From NCBI GenBank assembly GCA_036351255.1, contig JAZBOS010000010.1, forward strand, positions 1-64,000: a stretch of 64,000 nt of DNA, given 5' to 3'. Of this stretch, positions 45,125 through 53,891 are shown piece after piece. Position 1 is the stretch's first letter, and every line of letters begins with the position of its first letter. The notes under the pieces are model-generated. The model searched no databases. It was not told the origin of the DNA and worked only from the letters and a program-made list of their open reading frames with translations. A program made the translations under genes and the position numbers. Origin of the DNA: Bacteroides sp. (GTDB taxonomy: Bacteria; Bacteroidota; Bacteroidia; Bacteroidales; UBA7960).

Positions 45125-45530
45125 GGTTCCCTGTTCTTTTCAAAAAAGTTAAAATTATCTGGATGGGTTCATTCGGATGCTAATTAGTTAAAGCCTTTGT
45201 TTGATTTGCATGAAAAAATGACCGTAAGATCGGAGAAAAGCAATTCAGAACCGGGGTCAGAAATATTTTTGAAAAGGGATTATTAGTCTTTCAGTAGGAA
45301 TACGGAATGTTCTCCAGTGCAAAATACCCGAAAATTCGGTAAATACCCTGATAAATTCAGTGTAAATTTTGTTCAATCTTTGTAGTGAAAAAAAGGGCGT
45401 TTTTAAGTTGTCCCTGAAAAAAGAAAAAAAATAAGGGGTTCAACACCTGCCAGACTACGAAAGGACTCGGGCATCAATTACCAAAAGGCAACGATCTGAA
45501 AAGAAACTTACAACTTTAAATTACATAAAA
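45125..45530. other. Intergenic leader before the stand-alone receiver gene
   Basis: These 406 bp contain no gene or clear terminator. A possible -7 box AATCTTTG (45375-45382, one mismatch to TAnnTTTG) would give a leader of about 140 nt before the receiver ATG. A run of A residues lies at 45418-45431. Confidence 0.6.
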
Positions 45531-45893
45531 ATGAAGATTCTCGTTTGCGAGGATGACTATATGGTCATCAAAGCTATTGAGCACAAATTAACCAGGGAAG
45601 GATACGAGGTAGACATTGCCAACGACGGACGGATGGCTACCGAGAAGCTGAAATCCGAAAGGTATGACCTGGTTATTACCGACCTGCTGATGCCCTTTAG
45701 CGGGGGGCTGGAGCTGATCAACCTGATGAAAAATGAGCTCAAAAAGGAAACCCCGATCATTGTGCTTTCAAAGGTAGGCAATGAGGAAACAATCATTGAA
45801 GCCTTTAAGCTAGGGGCCGATGACTACCTGACCAAGCCATTCAGCCCCAATGAATTATCCATTAGGGTAAAACGGTTTTTAATCAGGCGATAA
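45531..45893 (+). CDS. Stand-alone receiver (CheY-like response regulator)
   Basis: A 120-residue protein that is only a receiver domain: acidic pair CEDDY, phospho-acceptor Asp51 (DLVITDLLMPFSGG), Ser in IIVLSKVGNEET and Lys in DYLTKPF. It has no output domain, so it acts through a partner protein. It lies between the hybrid kinase, whose Hpt could pass it phosphate, and the TPR/barrel, HEAT and glycosyltransferase genes, which makes it the likely switch for that locus (inference). Confidence 0.88.
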   Translation: MKILVCEDDYMVIKAIEHKLTREGYEVDIANDGRMATEKLKSERYDLVITDLLMPFSGGLELINLMKNELKKETPIIVLSKVGNEETIIEAFKLGADDYLTKPFSPNELSIRVKRFLIRR

Positions 45894-45981
45894 CCATTGT
45901 CACCCATTGGAAAACAGGACCTTTTTGCAACTTTTTAATCCAACAATGAAAGATGCTGGGGTTTTCAATGAAGATTTTTTT

Positions 45982-47265
45982 ATGAAAAGACTATCCACCC
46001 GAATATCGAAAAGACCCATAAGTAAGCTGATGCTACTGCCTCTGTTTTTACTGATGGTTATCGTGATGCCGGCGACCTCCCAGGGACAGGGGCTTCCTGT
46101 TCCCCAGCTCAACCTCGATGACCTGTTCTTTCAGGCCCAGGACCTTGCCTTTGAGCAGGAAGGGGAAGCGGCCAGGGAGTTGTGCCAGCAAATCCTGGAC
46201 CTAAACCCCGATTACCACGATGCCAGTATTTTGATGGCACGCACCTTGTCGTGGGAAAAGCGCTATGATGAAGCCAAAGAGATCCTGGAAGGCGTCCTCG
46301 AAAAAGAACCTGCCAACAAATCGGCCCTGCTGGCCATGACCGATAACCTGGCCTGGGCAGGCGAATATCAGGAAGCCATTGAATATTTTGACAAGGTAAT
46401 CATTACCGATCCTAACAACCCCGACTTATTGTTCAGAAAAGCCCAGATGCTCAACGAGCTGGGTGAATACCAACCCACGGTCATCCTGTTGAATCAGATC
46501 CTCGACATTGATCCTACGCACCGGGATGCCAAGATGCTTTTGTCGACCATAGAGGTAGGTCGGCTCCGGAACTTCGTGGGTGTGGGATACCGGGGAGATT
46601 ATTTTGAGATGGCCAATTCCTGGCATCTGTTTTATGCTGAATACGGCCGCCGCACCCAGACCCTTGGCACCGTCATTGCAAGGGTAAATGTTGCAAACCG
46701 ATATGAACTGACAGGCGCACAGATTGAGATGGATGCCTACCCTTCCCTAGGTCCCGGCACCTACCTGTATTTAAATGCAGGATACTCACCCCACGAAAAA
46801 TTATTTCCCATATTCAGGGGTGGTCTTGAACTGTTCCAAAAGCTCCCCCGGGCTTGGGAAGCTTCGGCAGGATTCAGATTACTCAATTTTGAGGAAAACG
46901 ACCTGTTTATTGTGACCGGGTCGCTTAGCAAATATTACAAGCAGTATTATTTCAGTTTCAGGCCCTTTTTCACCTTTGCCAGCAACACCCCCAGTTCACA
47001 GTCCTATTTCTTTACCATCCGCAGGTATTTCTCTTCACCCGATCACCATCTATCGATTACAGCAGGGACAGGGTTCTCAGCCGATGATGATGCCCTGATT
47101 GGTGCGGAGGTTTATAACCTGGAAAGCAACAAGGTGATGCTTTGGTATCAGCAGAAAGCCACCCCACAACTCATTATCAGGGCGGGGGCTGGATACCAGT
47201 ATTACAAAAACGGTGTCTGGGGCAATAAATATTCGGTTGAGGCCGGCATTGCTTATTTGTTTTAA
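45982..47265 (+). CDS. TPR and outer-membrane beta-barrel protein (YaiO/PgaA-like)
   Basis: A 427-residue exported protein. A signal peptide (SKLMLLPLFLLMVIVMPAT) is followed by about five TPR repeats (about 30-190; e.g. ARTLSWEKRYDEAKEILEGV and AGEYQEAIEYFDKVIITDP) and a C-terminal barrel of about 230 residues (YaiO-type, ending YSVEAGIAYLF). TPR plus barrel is the plan of PgaA, which exports poly-GlcNAc through the outer membrane; this one is shorter. The ATG at 45982 is chosen for the signal peptide; ATG at 45946 is an alternative. The HEAT gene follows after 15 bp. Confidence 0.78.
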   Translation: MKRLSTRISKRPISKLMLLPLFLLMVIVMPATSQGQGLPVPQLNLDDLFFQAQDLAFEQEGEAARELCQQILDLNPDYHDASILMARTLSWEKRYDEAKEILEGVLEKEPANKSALLAMTDNLAWAGEYQEAIEYFDKVIITDPNNPDLLFRKAQMLNELGEYQPTVILLNQILDIDPTHRDAKMLLSTIEVGRLRNFVGVGYRGDYFEMANSWHLFYAEYGRRTQTLGTVIARVNVANRYELTGAQIEMDAYPSLGPGTYLYLNAGYSPHEKLFPIFRGGLELFQKLPRAWEASAGFRLLNFEENDLFIVTGSLSKYYKQYYFSFRPFFTFASNTPSSQSYFFTIRRYFSSPDHHLSITAGTGFSADDDALIGAEVYNLESNKVMLWYQQKATPQLIIRAGAGYQYYKNGVWGNKYSVEAGIAYLF

Positions 47266-47280
47266 AAACTGCCAGGCATC

Positions 47281-48633
47281 ATGAAAAAACGCAATACAAT
47301 GACTACAGGAATAAGAACCATCAAGGTTTTTTTCAGCATACTGGTTTTTTTATCGGTTACAGGGCTTTTTCTGGAAGCTCAAGCAACCGCTTACGCCCAG
47401 ACCCCTGGCAATGATTCCAATGATACTGTTCAAATTGATGAAAGCCCTGCCCCGGCTGAAACCGCAAACGATAGCCTGGGAAAAATCACCGAGCTTTCGA
47501 CAAAAGATCTTTGGGAATGGTTTGTCAACCGGTATCGACAGGCCAGCCTGAAGGTCAAGATCCTGGTGGTAATCGTAATTTACCTGATCATCAGCCTTAT
47601 CCTGCTTTTTACTTTTATCATCGTCAACCGAACCATCAAGACCCGGGAGCGAAGGCAGGCAAAGGAGATCCGTGAGATTTACCAGGAAGAACTTACCAAC
47701 TTTCTGTTTGGCGAAGACAATCAAACCTTTGAGTTCACCGGGATTCACCACGAAGGAAACCGGGAAATCTTCATCAACGAGTTGCTTTCGCTCCACAACA
47801 ACCTGTATGGAGAAGCAGCCAACCGTTTGCGCGACCTGTATTTCAACCTGGAATTGTACAAGGACTCGATGCGGAAAGTTAATTCCGGCCGGTGGAATAT
47901 CAAAGCCAAAGGGTTCAGTGAACTGGCCCAGATGGACGTGAAAGATGCTAACCGAAACATTGCTAATTACATTAACTCAAAGAATAAAATTCTGCGTATT
48001 GAATCACAGGTTGCGCTGGTGAAACTGAATGAAGAAGACCCCCTGGGGTTCCTCGATGAGCTGAAATATGAGCTGACAGAATGGGAACAGATCAATATTC
48101 TGAATACCCTTAATTACCACCAGATAAAAATTGATTCTTTCGACCGCTGGATGAATAGTGAGAACGACAGTGTGGTCATCTTTGTTACCAAACTGGCAGG
48201 CCTGAACAAACAACTGCAATCGTGGCCAAAGGTTCTGGAATTGCTCGAACACCAAAACCCAAAAGTCCGTAAAGCAGCCATCAAAACCCTGGATATGTTT
48301 GAGGTTTCCGAAAATGCGGGATTATTAAAAGAGGTGTATATTAAGGACCAGCCCCAAGAAGAAAAAGAAGGTGATGTCTTTTATAACCTCAACATGGATC
48401 ACAACCGTAAAGCTGTAATCGAAGCCCTGGGAACCATTGCCACTTCCGATGACCTCCCCTTCCTCGAGCAGGTGTTGCGGACCGATAAAGACTTCGATAT
48501 CCTGAAAAAGACAGTGGCTATCGTCCGCGAACTGAAACCTGGCGGAATGGAACTGCTCGACAAGATTTTGGTCAATGCCGATGAAGACCTTCGTAAGATA
48601 ATTGAGAACGCAAAACAAACCGCAGTACAATGA
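47281..48633 (+). CDS. Membrane-anchored HEAT-repeat protein
   Basis: A 450-residue protein. A cleavable-type signal sequence (about 12-40) and a roughly 50-residue linker outside the membrane come before a single membrane helix (93-115, ILVVIVIYLIISLILLF). The rest, about 335 residues, is a cytoplasmic stack of HEAT-like helical repeats (e.g. HQNPKVRKAAIKTLDMFEV and HNRKAVIEALGTIATSDDL). Such repeats bind protein partners. It overlaps the glycosyltransferase start by 4 bp (ATGA) and is therefore translationally coupled to it; a scaffold or regulatory subunit for that enzyme is inferred. Confidence 0.75.
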   Translation: MKKRNTMTTGIRTIKVFFSILVFLSVTGLFLEAQATAYAQTPGNDSNDTVQIDESPAPAETANDSLGKITELSTKDLWEWFVNRYRQASLKVKILVVIVIYLIISLILLFTFIIVNRTIKTRERRQAKEIREIYQEELTNFLFGEDNQTFEFTGIHHEGNREIFINELLSLHNNLYGEAANRLRDLYFNLELYKDSMRKVNSGRWNIKAKGFSELAQMDVKDANRNIANYINSKNKILRIESQVALVKLNEEDPLGFLDELKYELTEWEQINILNTLNYHQIKIDSFDRWMNSENDSVVIFVTKLAGLNKQLQSWPKVLELLEHQNPKVRKAAIKTLDMFEVSENAGLLKEVYIKDQPQEEKEGDVFYNLNMDHNRKAVIEALGTIATSDDLPFLEQVLRTDKDFDILKKTVAIVRELKPGGMELLDKILVNADEDLRKIIENAKQTAVQ

Positions 48634-50111
48634 TAGAATTTTTCAAAGCCCTGCAATTTATTGTGGAAAATGGTATCATCATCCTGACCATTTTCATTTT
48701 CGGGTCATATACTGCCCTGGCAGTATTCTCGGCCATTGCCATGCTGCGTTACATGAGGAAAAATAGTTTTGTCGACTATAATGTCCTGTTGTCTTCACCA
48801 CTGGCCCCATCCATCTCAGTGATCGCTCCCGCTTACAATGAGGGTAAAACCATCGTCGATAACATCCGCAGCCTCCTCTCCCTTCACTACAACGATTTTG
48901 AGGTCATCATCATAAATGATGGGAGCACCGATGACTCAATGGAAAAGGTCATCAAGGCCTACGACCTGGAGCCGGTAAATCTTTTGTTTGAACAAAAACT
49001 GAAAACTAAGCCGGTTAAAGCCATCTACAAATCACGCAATAAGGCATTTTCTAAACTCATTGTTGTTGATAAGGAAAATGGCGGGAAGGCCGATGCCCTG
49101 AACGTGGGCATTAATCTTGCGCAAAAAGACTATATCTCGGCTATCGACGTCGACTCTATCCTTGTTGAAGACGCCCTGCTGATTATGGCCAAACCTTTCC
49201 TCGAAGAAGATGGGCACAAGGTTATTGCTTCCGGGGGAGTCATCCGCATTGCCAACTCCTGTAAAATTGAAGATGGAAGGATTACAGAAATAAATTTACC
49301 TAAACGCTTCCTGCCCCGGATACAGGTACTGGAATATACCCGCGCCTTCCTGATGGGTCGTATGGCATGGAGTAAATTGAATGGTCTGTTGCTGATCTCA
49401 GGAGCCTTCGGGATGTTTGACCGCGATGTGGTAATCAAGTGCGGGGGCTACAACACCAACCTGGTGGGTGAAGACATGGAACTCATTGTCAGGATGCGCC
49501 GCTATATGGCCGAGCATAAAGAGAAGTACCGCGTGATCTATATTCCCGACCCCCTTTGCTGGACAGAAGCCCCATCAACCCTGAAGGTGCTTACTCGTCA
49601 GCGCGACCGTTGGACACGCGGCACCATGGAAAGCCTATTCAAACATTTCAAATTGTTCTTTAACCCGCGCTACAAAGCATTGGGCTTGCTGGGTCACCCC
49701 TACTGGTTCTTCCTTGAGTGGCTCGCTCCCATCATTGAATTCATCGGAATCGTGTACTTCATTATTATTGCAATTCTGGGATATCCCAACTGGCCCTTCT
49801 TTTTCCTGCTGCTGGCCACGGTATTCCTGTTTGCCATAACCCTTAGCTTCTGGGCCGTATTGTTCGAAGAATTGTCGTTCCACCGCTATAATAAACGGCG
49901 GGAAGTCGTGAAGATGCTATTCACCTCGGTGCTCGAGCCCATCTTTTATCATCCGGTCATTTTGTTCTCGACCATTCGCGGAAACTTCAAGTTTTTCATT
50001 GGCGAAAAGACTTGGGGCAAGATGGACAGGCAAGGCTTTTCCGGAGATGGCGATCAAGACAAAGAAATCAAAGAAGTGGAAGGTGCTCAGCCAGAAACTC
50101 TCGCATCCTAA
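48630..50111 (+). CDS. Processive family-2 glycosyltransferase, membrane bound
   Basis: A 493-residue membrane enzyme: one N-terminal helix (about 15-40), a cytoplasmic GT2 domain (about 60-340) and about three or four C-terminal helices (365-460). Catalytic motifs: INDGSTDDS (DGSTD 97-101), GGKADALN (151-158), DVDS (173-176), GED (280-282) and QRDRW (324-328). The D,D,D,QxxRW set marks processive beta-glycosyltransferases such as PgaC, hyaluronan and cellulose synthases, which make and push a polymer across the inner membrane. No PilZ domain is present, so control is likely through other proteins. The C-terminal tail is charged. A terminator follows 28 bp after the stop. Confidence 0.87.
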   Translation: MIEFFKALQFIVENGIIILTIFIFGSYTALAVFSAIAMLRYMRKNSFVDYNVLLSSPLAPSISVIAPAYNEGKTIVDNIRSLLSLHYNDFEVIIINDGSTDDSMEKVIKAYDLEPVNLLFEQKLKTKPVKAIYKSRNKAFSKLIVVDKENGGKADALNVGINLAQKDYISAIDVDSILVEDALLIMAKPFLEEDGHKVIASGGVIRIANSCKIEDGRITEINLPKRFLPRIQVLEYTRAFLMGRMAWSKLNGLLLISGAFGMFDRDVVIKCGGYNTNLVGEDMELIVRMRRYMAEHKEKYRVIYIPDPLCWTEAPSTLKVLTRQRDRWTRGTMESLFKHFKLFFNPRYKALGLLGHPYWFFLEWLAPIIEFIGIVYFIIIAILGYPNWPFFFLLLATVFLFAITLSFWAVLFEELSFHRYNKRREVVKMLFTSVLEPIFYHPVILFSTIRGNFKFFIGEKTWGKMDRQGFSGDGDQDKEIKEVEGAQPETLAS

Positions 50112-50138
50112 ACTTTTCCCTTCCTTTCCCAACCCCCC

Positions 50139-50190
50139 GGGGCTGTCCCTGCAGGAGTTTTCCTGTGAAGGCGACAGCCCCCTCTTTTTT
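50139..50190 (+). terminator. Rho-independent terminator of the polysaccharide locus
   Basis: Stem GGGGCTGTC (50139-50147) / GACAGCCCC (50173-50181) with an inner CAGGA/TCCTG hairpin, followed by CTCTTTTTT. Confidence 0.88.
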
Positions 50191-50228
50191 GGGGAACAAA
50201 CGCCAGATATAATAATGGCAAACTTTAG

Positions 50229-50287
50229 GTTTAACCGGTGTTTAACCGGTGTTTAACCGTTTTAAAACGGTTAAACACCGGTTAAAC
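50229..50287. repeat. Perfect 48-bp palindrome with 11-bp tandem units
   Basis: GTTTAACCGGT is present at 50229-50239 and 50240-50250 and again, cut short as GTTTAACCG, at 50251-50259, meeting a central TTTTAAAA (50260-50267). The arms 50240-50263 and 50264-50287 are perfectly complementary with no loop. The extra unit at 50229 is not mirrored on the right side. Same plan as 26324-26385, different unit sequence. Confidence 0.92.
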
Positions 50288-50450
50288 TATGAGTTGTCTT
50301 CCAAAGTGAATGAAACAGACAACGAAATAATAAGGGCAAAGAAGCCAGTTATTTGATCGAGCGGGGCATTTGTTTAGTGGCTTTTCTGTATCCGGCTCTC
50401 TGAATGAAATCAACAAAGCCTAATTATGTTAATTTTGTAAAAAAAACACC

Positions 50451-51326
50451 ATGATCAAATCGATGACAGGCTTTGGCAAATCGACTTGCCAGCTGGATGG
50501 AAGCAGTGTTGCCGTGGAAGTCAGGTCGCTAAACAGCAAGACCCTGGACGTTTCGCTAAAAATTCCCGGAAATTACAGGGAAAAGGAACAGATCATCCGG
50601 AACCTGGCCGGGCAAGTGCTTGTAAGGGGTAAGGTGGAAGTACACATGGCCATAGAGAATTTCGCAGCGAATACTGATATAAGCATCAACCGGCCTTTGC
50701 TTGAAAAATATTACCGTGAACTGGTTGATATTGCCGAAGGCCTTCAGGCGCCCTTGCCCAATGATTTGATCACTACCATCACCCGTTTCCCCGAGGTGCT
50801 GAAGCAAAGCCCCCAGGAAGAGAATGAAGAACAATGGATGGCCATCGAACAAGCCATTCGCGAGGCCATGGAGCAGGCTGACGCCTTCAGGCAGTCGGAA
50901 GGTGCCCACCTGGCCGAGGACCTGCACGCACGCATTGAGGTGATACGAAATCTATTGGGGCAGATTGCACCCCTTGAGTCCCAGCGGATTGAAACACTGA
51001 AGGGCAGGCTGCTGAAAGGTCTTAGCGAGCTGAAGGATGCCGGGACCCCTGACCCAAACCGCTTTGAGCAGGAGCTGATCTTTTACCTGGAGAAACTGGA
51101 CATCACCGAGGAAAAGGTTCGCCTGGCCAAGCATCTCGATTATTTTGAAGACACGATGCGTACCGAGGAAATCGCGGGCAAAAAGTTGGGGTTTATCTCA
51201 CAGGAGATCGGGCGAGAGATCAATACCATAGGCAGCAAGGCCAACGATGCCGACATCCAGAAGTTTGTTGTACAGATGAAGGATGAGTTGGAAAAGGTCA
51301 AGGAGCAACTGTTGAATATTTTATAG
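50451..51326 (+). CDS. yicC: YicC-family endoribonuclease
   Basis: A 291-residue protein of the YicC/YloC family, described as an endoribonuclease involved in RNA turnover. N-terminal signature MIKSMTGFGK and EVRSLNSKTLDVSLKIP, and C-terminal LAKHLDYFEDTM with GKKLGFISQEIGREINT, the most conserved part. Length is typical. It is the first gene of yicC-gmk-nadD, with gmk starting 2 bp after its stop. Confidence 0.95.
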   Translation: MIKSMTGFGKSTCQLDGSSVAVEVRSLNSKTLDVSLKIPGNYREKEQIIRNLAGQVLVRGKVEVHMAIENFAANTDISINRPLLEKYYRELVDIAEGLQAPLPNDLITTITRFPEVLKQSPQEENEEQWMAIEQAIREAMEQADAFRQSEGAHLAEDLHARIEVIRNLLGQIAPLESQRIETLKGRLLKGLSELKDAGTPDPNRFEQELIFYLEKLDITEEKVRLAKHLDYFEDTMRTEEIAGKKLGFISQEIGREINTIGSKANDADIQKFVVQMKDELEKVKEQLLNIL

Positions 51327-51328
51327 GC

Positions 51329-51898
51329 ATGGAAGGGAAGCTATTCATATTTTCTGCCCCATCAGGCGCCGGCAAGACCAGTATCGTCAAGGCCCTCCTC
51401 AAAAAAATGCCGCAGCTGGAGTTTTCCGTTTCAGCCACCAGCAGGCCAATGCGACCAGGCGAGGTCGATGGGGTGGATTATTACTTTCTTAGCCCCGAAT
51501 CGTTCAGGGAGAAGATCGACAACAACGAATTCCTGGAATGGGAAGAGGTTTACGAAGGGAGTTATTACGGCACCCTGTATGCAGAGATCGAACGCATCTG
51601 GAATAAAGGACATCATGTAGTGTTCGATGTGGATGTTGCCGGTGGCATTACTATCAAAAAGCAATTTGGGGATAAGGCACTGGCCATTTTTGTGATGCCG
51701 CCATCCCTGGAAGAACTGGAAAAACGACTGGTGAATCGTAAGACTGAAAGCCCCGAAAGCCTTAAAAAAAGGCTTACCAAAGCCGGGTACGAGTTAAGTT
51801 TTTCACGTGTGTTTGACCGTATCGTGGTCAATGATGTTCTGGAAACTGCCATTGCAGAGGCTGAAGGGCTGGTCCTGGAATTTCTTCAAAACCCATGA
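51329..51898 (+). CDS. gmk: Guanylate kinase
   Basis: A 189-residue enzyme that phosphorylates GMP to GDP. P-loop FSAPSGAGKTSI near residue 8, the GMP-binding SATSRPMRPGEVDGVDY, and FLEWEEVYEGSYYGT. It lies between yicC and nadD in a tight operon (gaps 2 and 3 bp). Confidence 0.97.
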   Translation: MEGKLFIFSAPSGAGKTSIVKALLKKMPQLEFSVSATSRPMRPGEVDGVDYYFLSPESFREKIDNNEFLEWEEVYEGSYYGTLYAEIERIWNKGHHVVFDVDVAGGITIKKQFGDKALAIFVMPPSLEELEKRLVNRKTESPESLKKRLTKAGYELSFSRVFDRIVVNDVLETAIAEAEGLVLEFLQNP

Positions 51899-51901
51899 AG
51901 G

Positions 51902-52495
51902 ATGAAAGAACAGAAATCAAAGATCCGTACGGGTTTGTTTTCGGGCTCTTTTAATCCGGTGCATACCGGGCACCTGATCATTGCCCATCACCTCCTCCAA
52001 TACACTGATCTGCAGGAGATCTGGTTCGTGATTACGCCACATAACCCCCTGAAGGATCAAAGCGACCTGCTGACCGACGAGGTCAGGCTGGAACTTTTGC
52101 ACCTGGCCCTGGAAGGCCAGCAGGGATTCAGAATATGCGAGCGGGAGATGAGCCTTCCACGGCCATCTTATACCTACAAAACCTTAGAGATCCTTAGAAA
52201 AGAGTTTCCCGAAAGGGATTTCGTGCTGGTCATTGGCAGCGACAACCTGAAGGTATTCGATCAATGGAAAAATAATGAGAAGATCCTTTCGGAAACTGAT
52301 ATATACGTGTATCCGCGCAAAAACACGATGGGATCAGATTATGAAAAGCATGAGAGGGTAAAGACCATAGAGGCCCCGCTGATCGAGATCTCATCTACCT
52401 TTATCAGGGAAGCATTCCGCAGTGGGAAAGACCCCCGCTATATGCTGCCTGAGAAAGTGTACAGAAGGATAAAAGAGAAAAGATACCTGGATTAG
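51902..52495 (+). CDS. nadD: Nicotinate-nucleotide adenylyltransferase
   Basis: A 197-residue NAD biosynthesis enzyme that adenylates nicotinate mononucleotide. [16 protein letters not shown] carries the nucleotidyltransferase HxGH motif and [14 protein letters not shown] the ISSTxxR motif. Its stop codon overlaps that of the convergent metK gene. Confidence 0.95.
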   Translation: MKEQKSKIRTGLFSGSFNPVHTGHLIIAHHLLQYTDLQEIWFVITPHNPLKDQSDLLTDEVRLELLHLALEGQQGFRICEREMSLPRPSYTYKTLEILRKEFPERDFVLVIGSDNLKVFDQWKNNEKILSETDIYVYPRKNTMGSDYEKHERVKTIEAPLIEISSTFIREAFRSGKDPRYMLPEKVYRRIKEKRYLD

Positions 52496-53823
52496 AGGCC
52501 AAATTCCTTCTTCAGGATCTCCACATAGTCTTCCTTTTCCCAGGCAAAAAACTCCACTTCTTTGAGTTTCTTTTTTACGGTTTTTCCATCGCGTTTTACC
52601 TCTTCTTCCTCAACGCCGGGCCCATCGTAAAACACTTCGACCTTCTCCTTATAATGGCTGCGGCCAAAATGCCCGTAGGTGGTGGTTCTTTTGAAAATGG
52701 GGTCCTTCAGCCCAAAGCGGTGAATGATAGCAAAAGGCCTGAGATCGAATATTTGCTGAATTTTATCTGCGATCTGGCCATCGGAAAGATTAACGCGTGC
52801 CGTGCCATAGGTGTTGATAAAGACACCAACGGGGTCTGCCACCCCAATAGCATATGCCAACTGAACGAGCACCTCATCGGCAAGGCCTGAAGCCACCATA
52901 TTGCGTGCGATATGTCTGGCCGCATAGGCAGCCGAACGGTCCACCTTGCTGGCATCTTTTCCTGAAAAAGCACCTCCACCGTGCGCGCCTTTACCTCCAT
53001 AAGTATCGACAATAATCTTGCGCCCGGTCAGGCCAGTATCGCCATGAGGCCCTCCAATCACAAACTTGCCGGTGGGGTTGACAAGCAACCGGTAGCCATT
53101 CTCAAACAAAGGCTTGACTCTAACGGGCAGCTCATCCATTGCGGAAGGAATGAGATATTTGATGATATCCTCTTTGATCTGCTGTTGCATTTCCCTCTCA
53201 GCCAGTTCTTTGGCTTCGAAAGAATCGTCGGTGGGAAGTACAAACTCGTCGTGCTGCGTGGAGATCACAATGGTATCAAGGCGAATGGGCTGATGGCCTT
53301 CATCATATTCAATGGTGACCTGCGACTTGCTGTCGGGACGCAGGTAGGTCATCACCTTACCCTCCTTACGGATGCGGGCCAATTGCTGCAACAAGATGTG
53401 TGAAAGGTCGAGCGAAAGGGGCATATATTCGTCCGTTTCTCGGGAAGCATAACCAAACATCATTCCCTGATCGCCTGCCCCTTGATCTTCTTCCAGGAAA
53501 CGTTCAACGCCCTGACGAATATCGGGTGACTGTTCATGTATGGCAGAAATGACACCACAGGATTCGGCCTCAAACTTCAGGGCCGAATCAGTATACCCGA
53601 TCTCTTTCAGGACATCCCTGACAACGCTTTGTATGTCAACATAAGCATCAGTTTTCACTTCACCCCCGCATACGACCAGACCGGTGGTAACAAGGGTTTC
53701 GCAGGCCACCTTGGAATTGGGGTCCTGACGTAAGAACTCATCAAGCAATGCATCAGAAATCTGATCTGCAACTTTATCCGGATGCCCTTCTGAAACCGAT
53801 TCAGAGGTAAATAAATATCCCAT
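52492..53823 (-). CDS. metK: S-adenosylmethionine synthetase
   Basis: A 443-residue enzyme that makes S-adenosylmethionine from methionine and [21 protein letters not shown] at the N-terminus, [12 protein letters not shown] and [19 protein letters not shown] are signatures. It is longer than the E. coli enzyme because of an acidic/basic insertion near the C-terminus ([18 protein letters not shown]). No SAM riboswitch is seen in its short leader; a -7 box TACCTTTG (minus strand) lies at 53860-53867. Confidence 0.97.
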   Translation of the reverse strand: MGYLFTSESVSEGHPDKVADQISDALLDEFLRQDPNSKVACETLVTTGLVVCGGEVKTDAYVDIQSVVRDVLKEIGYTDSALKFEAESCGVISAIHEQSPDIRQGVERFLEEDQGAGDQGMMFGYASRETDEYMPLSLDLSHILLQQLARIRKEGKVMTYLRPDSKSQVTIEYDEGHQPIRLDTIVISTQHDEFVLPTDDSFEAKELAEREMQQQIKEDIIKYLIPSAMDELPVRVKPLFENGYRLLVNPTGKFVIGGPHGDTGLTGRKIIVDTYGGKGAHGGGAFSGKDASKVDRSAAYAARHIARNMVASGLADEVLVQLAYAIGVADPVGVFINTYGTARVNLSDGQIADKIQQIFDLRPFAIIHRFGLKDPIFKRTTTYGHFGRSHYKEKVEVFYDGPGVEEEEVKRDGKTVKKKLKEVEFFAWEKEDYVEILKKEFGL

Positions 53824-53859
53824 GTTTTAAAATGCTATATGATTGGAAAAATTGACCTG

Positions 53860-53867
53860 CAAAGGTA
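53860..53867 (-). promoter_or_regulatory. -7 box upstream of metK
   Basis: TACCTTTG on the minus strand, 36 bp before the metK ATG, matches TAnnTTTG. No clear -33 TTTG is present at the usual distance. Confidence 0.5.
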
Positions 53868-53891
53868 ATGATTATTATTTAATTAACCGGT

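Larger units (their letters stand above)
50112..50450. other. Intergenic region with terminator, palindrome and yicC promoter
   Basis: The 339 bp hold, in order, the terminator at 50139-50190, the palindrome at 50240-50287 and, near the end, a -7 box TAATTTTG (50430-50437) 13 bp before the yicC ATG. No gene is seen. Confidence 0.8.

Noticed and set aside
53824..53891. Possible SAM riboswitch before metK
   Set aside because: The leader is under 70 bp, AT-rich and without the stems of known SAM riboswitches.
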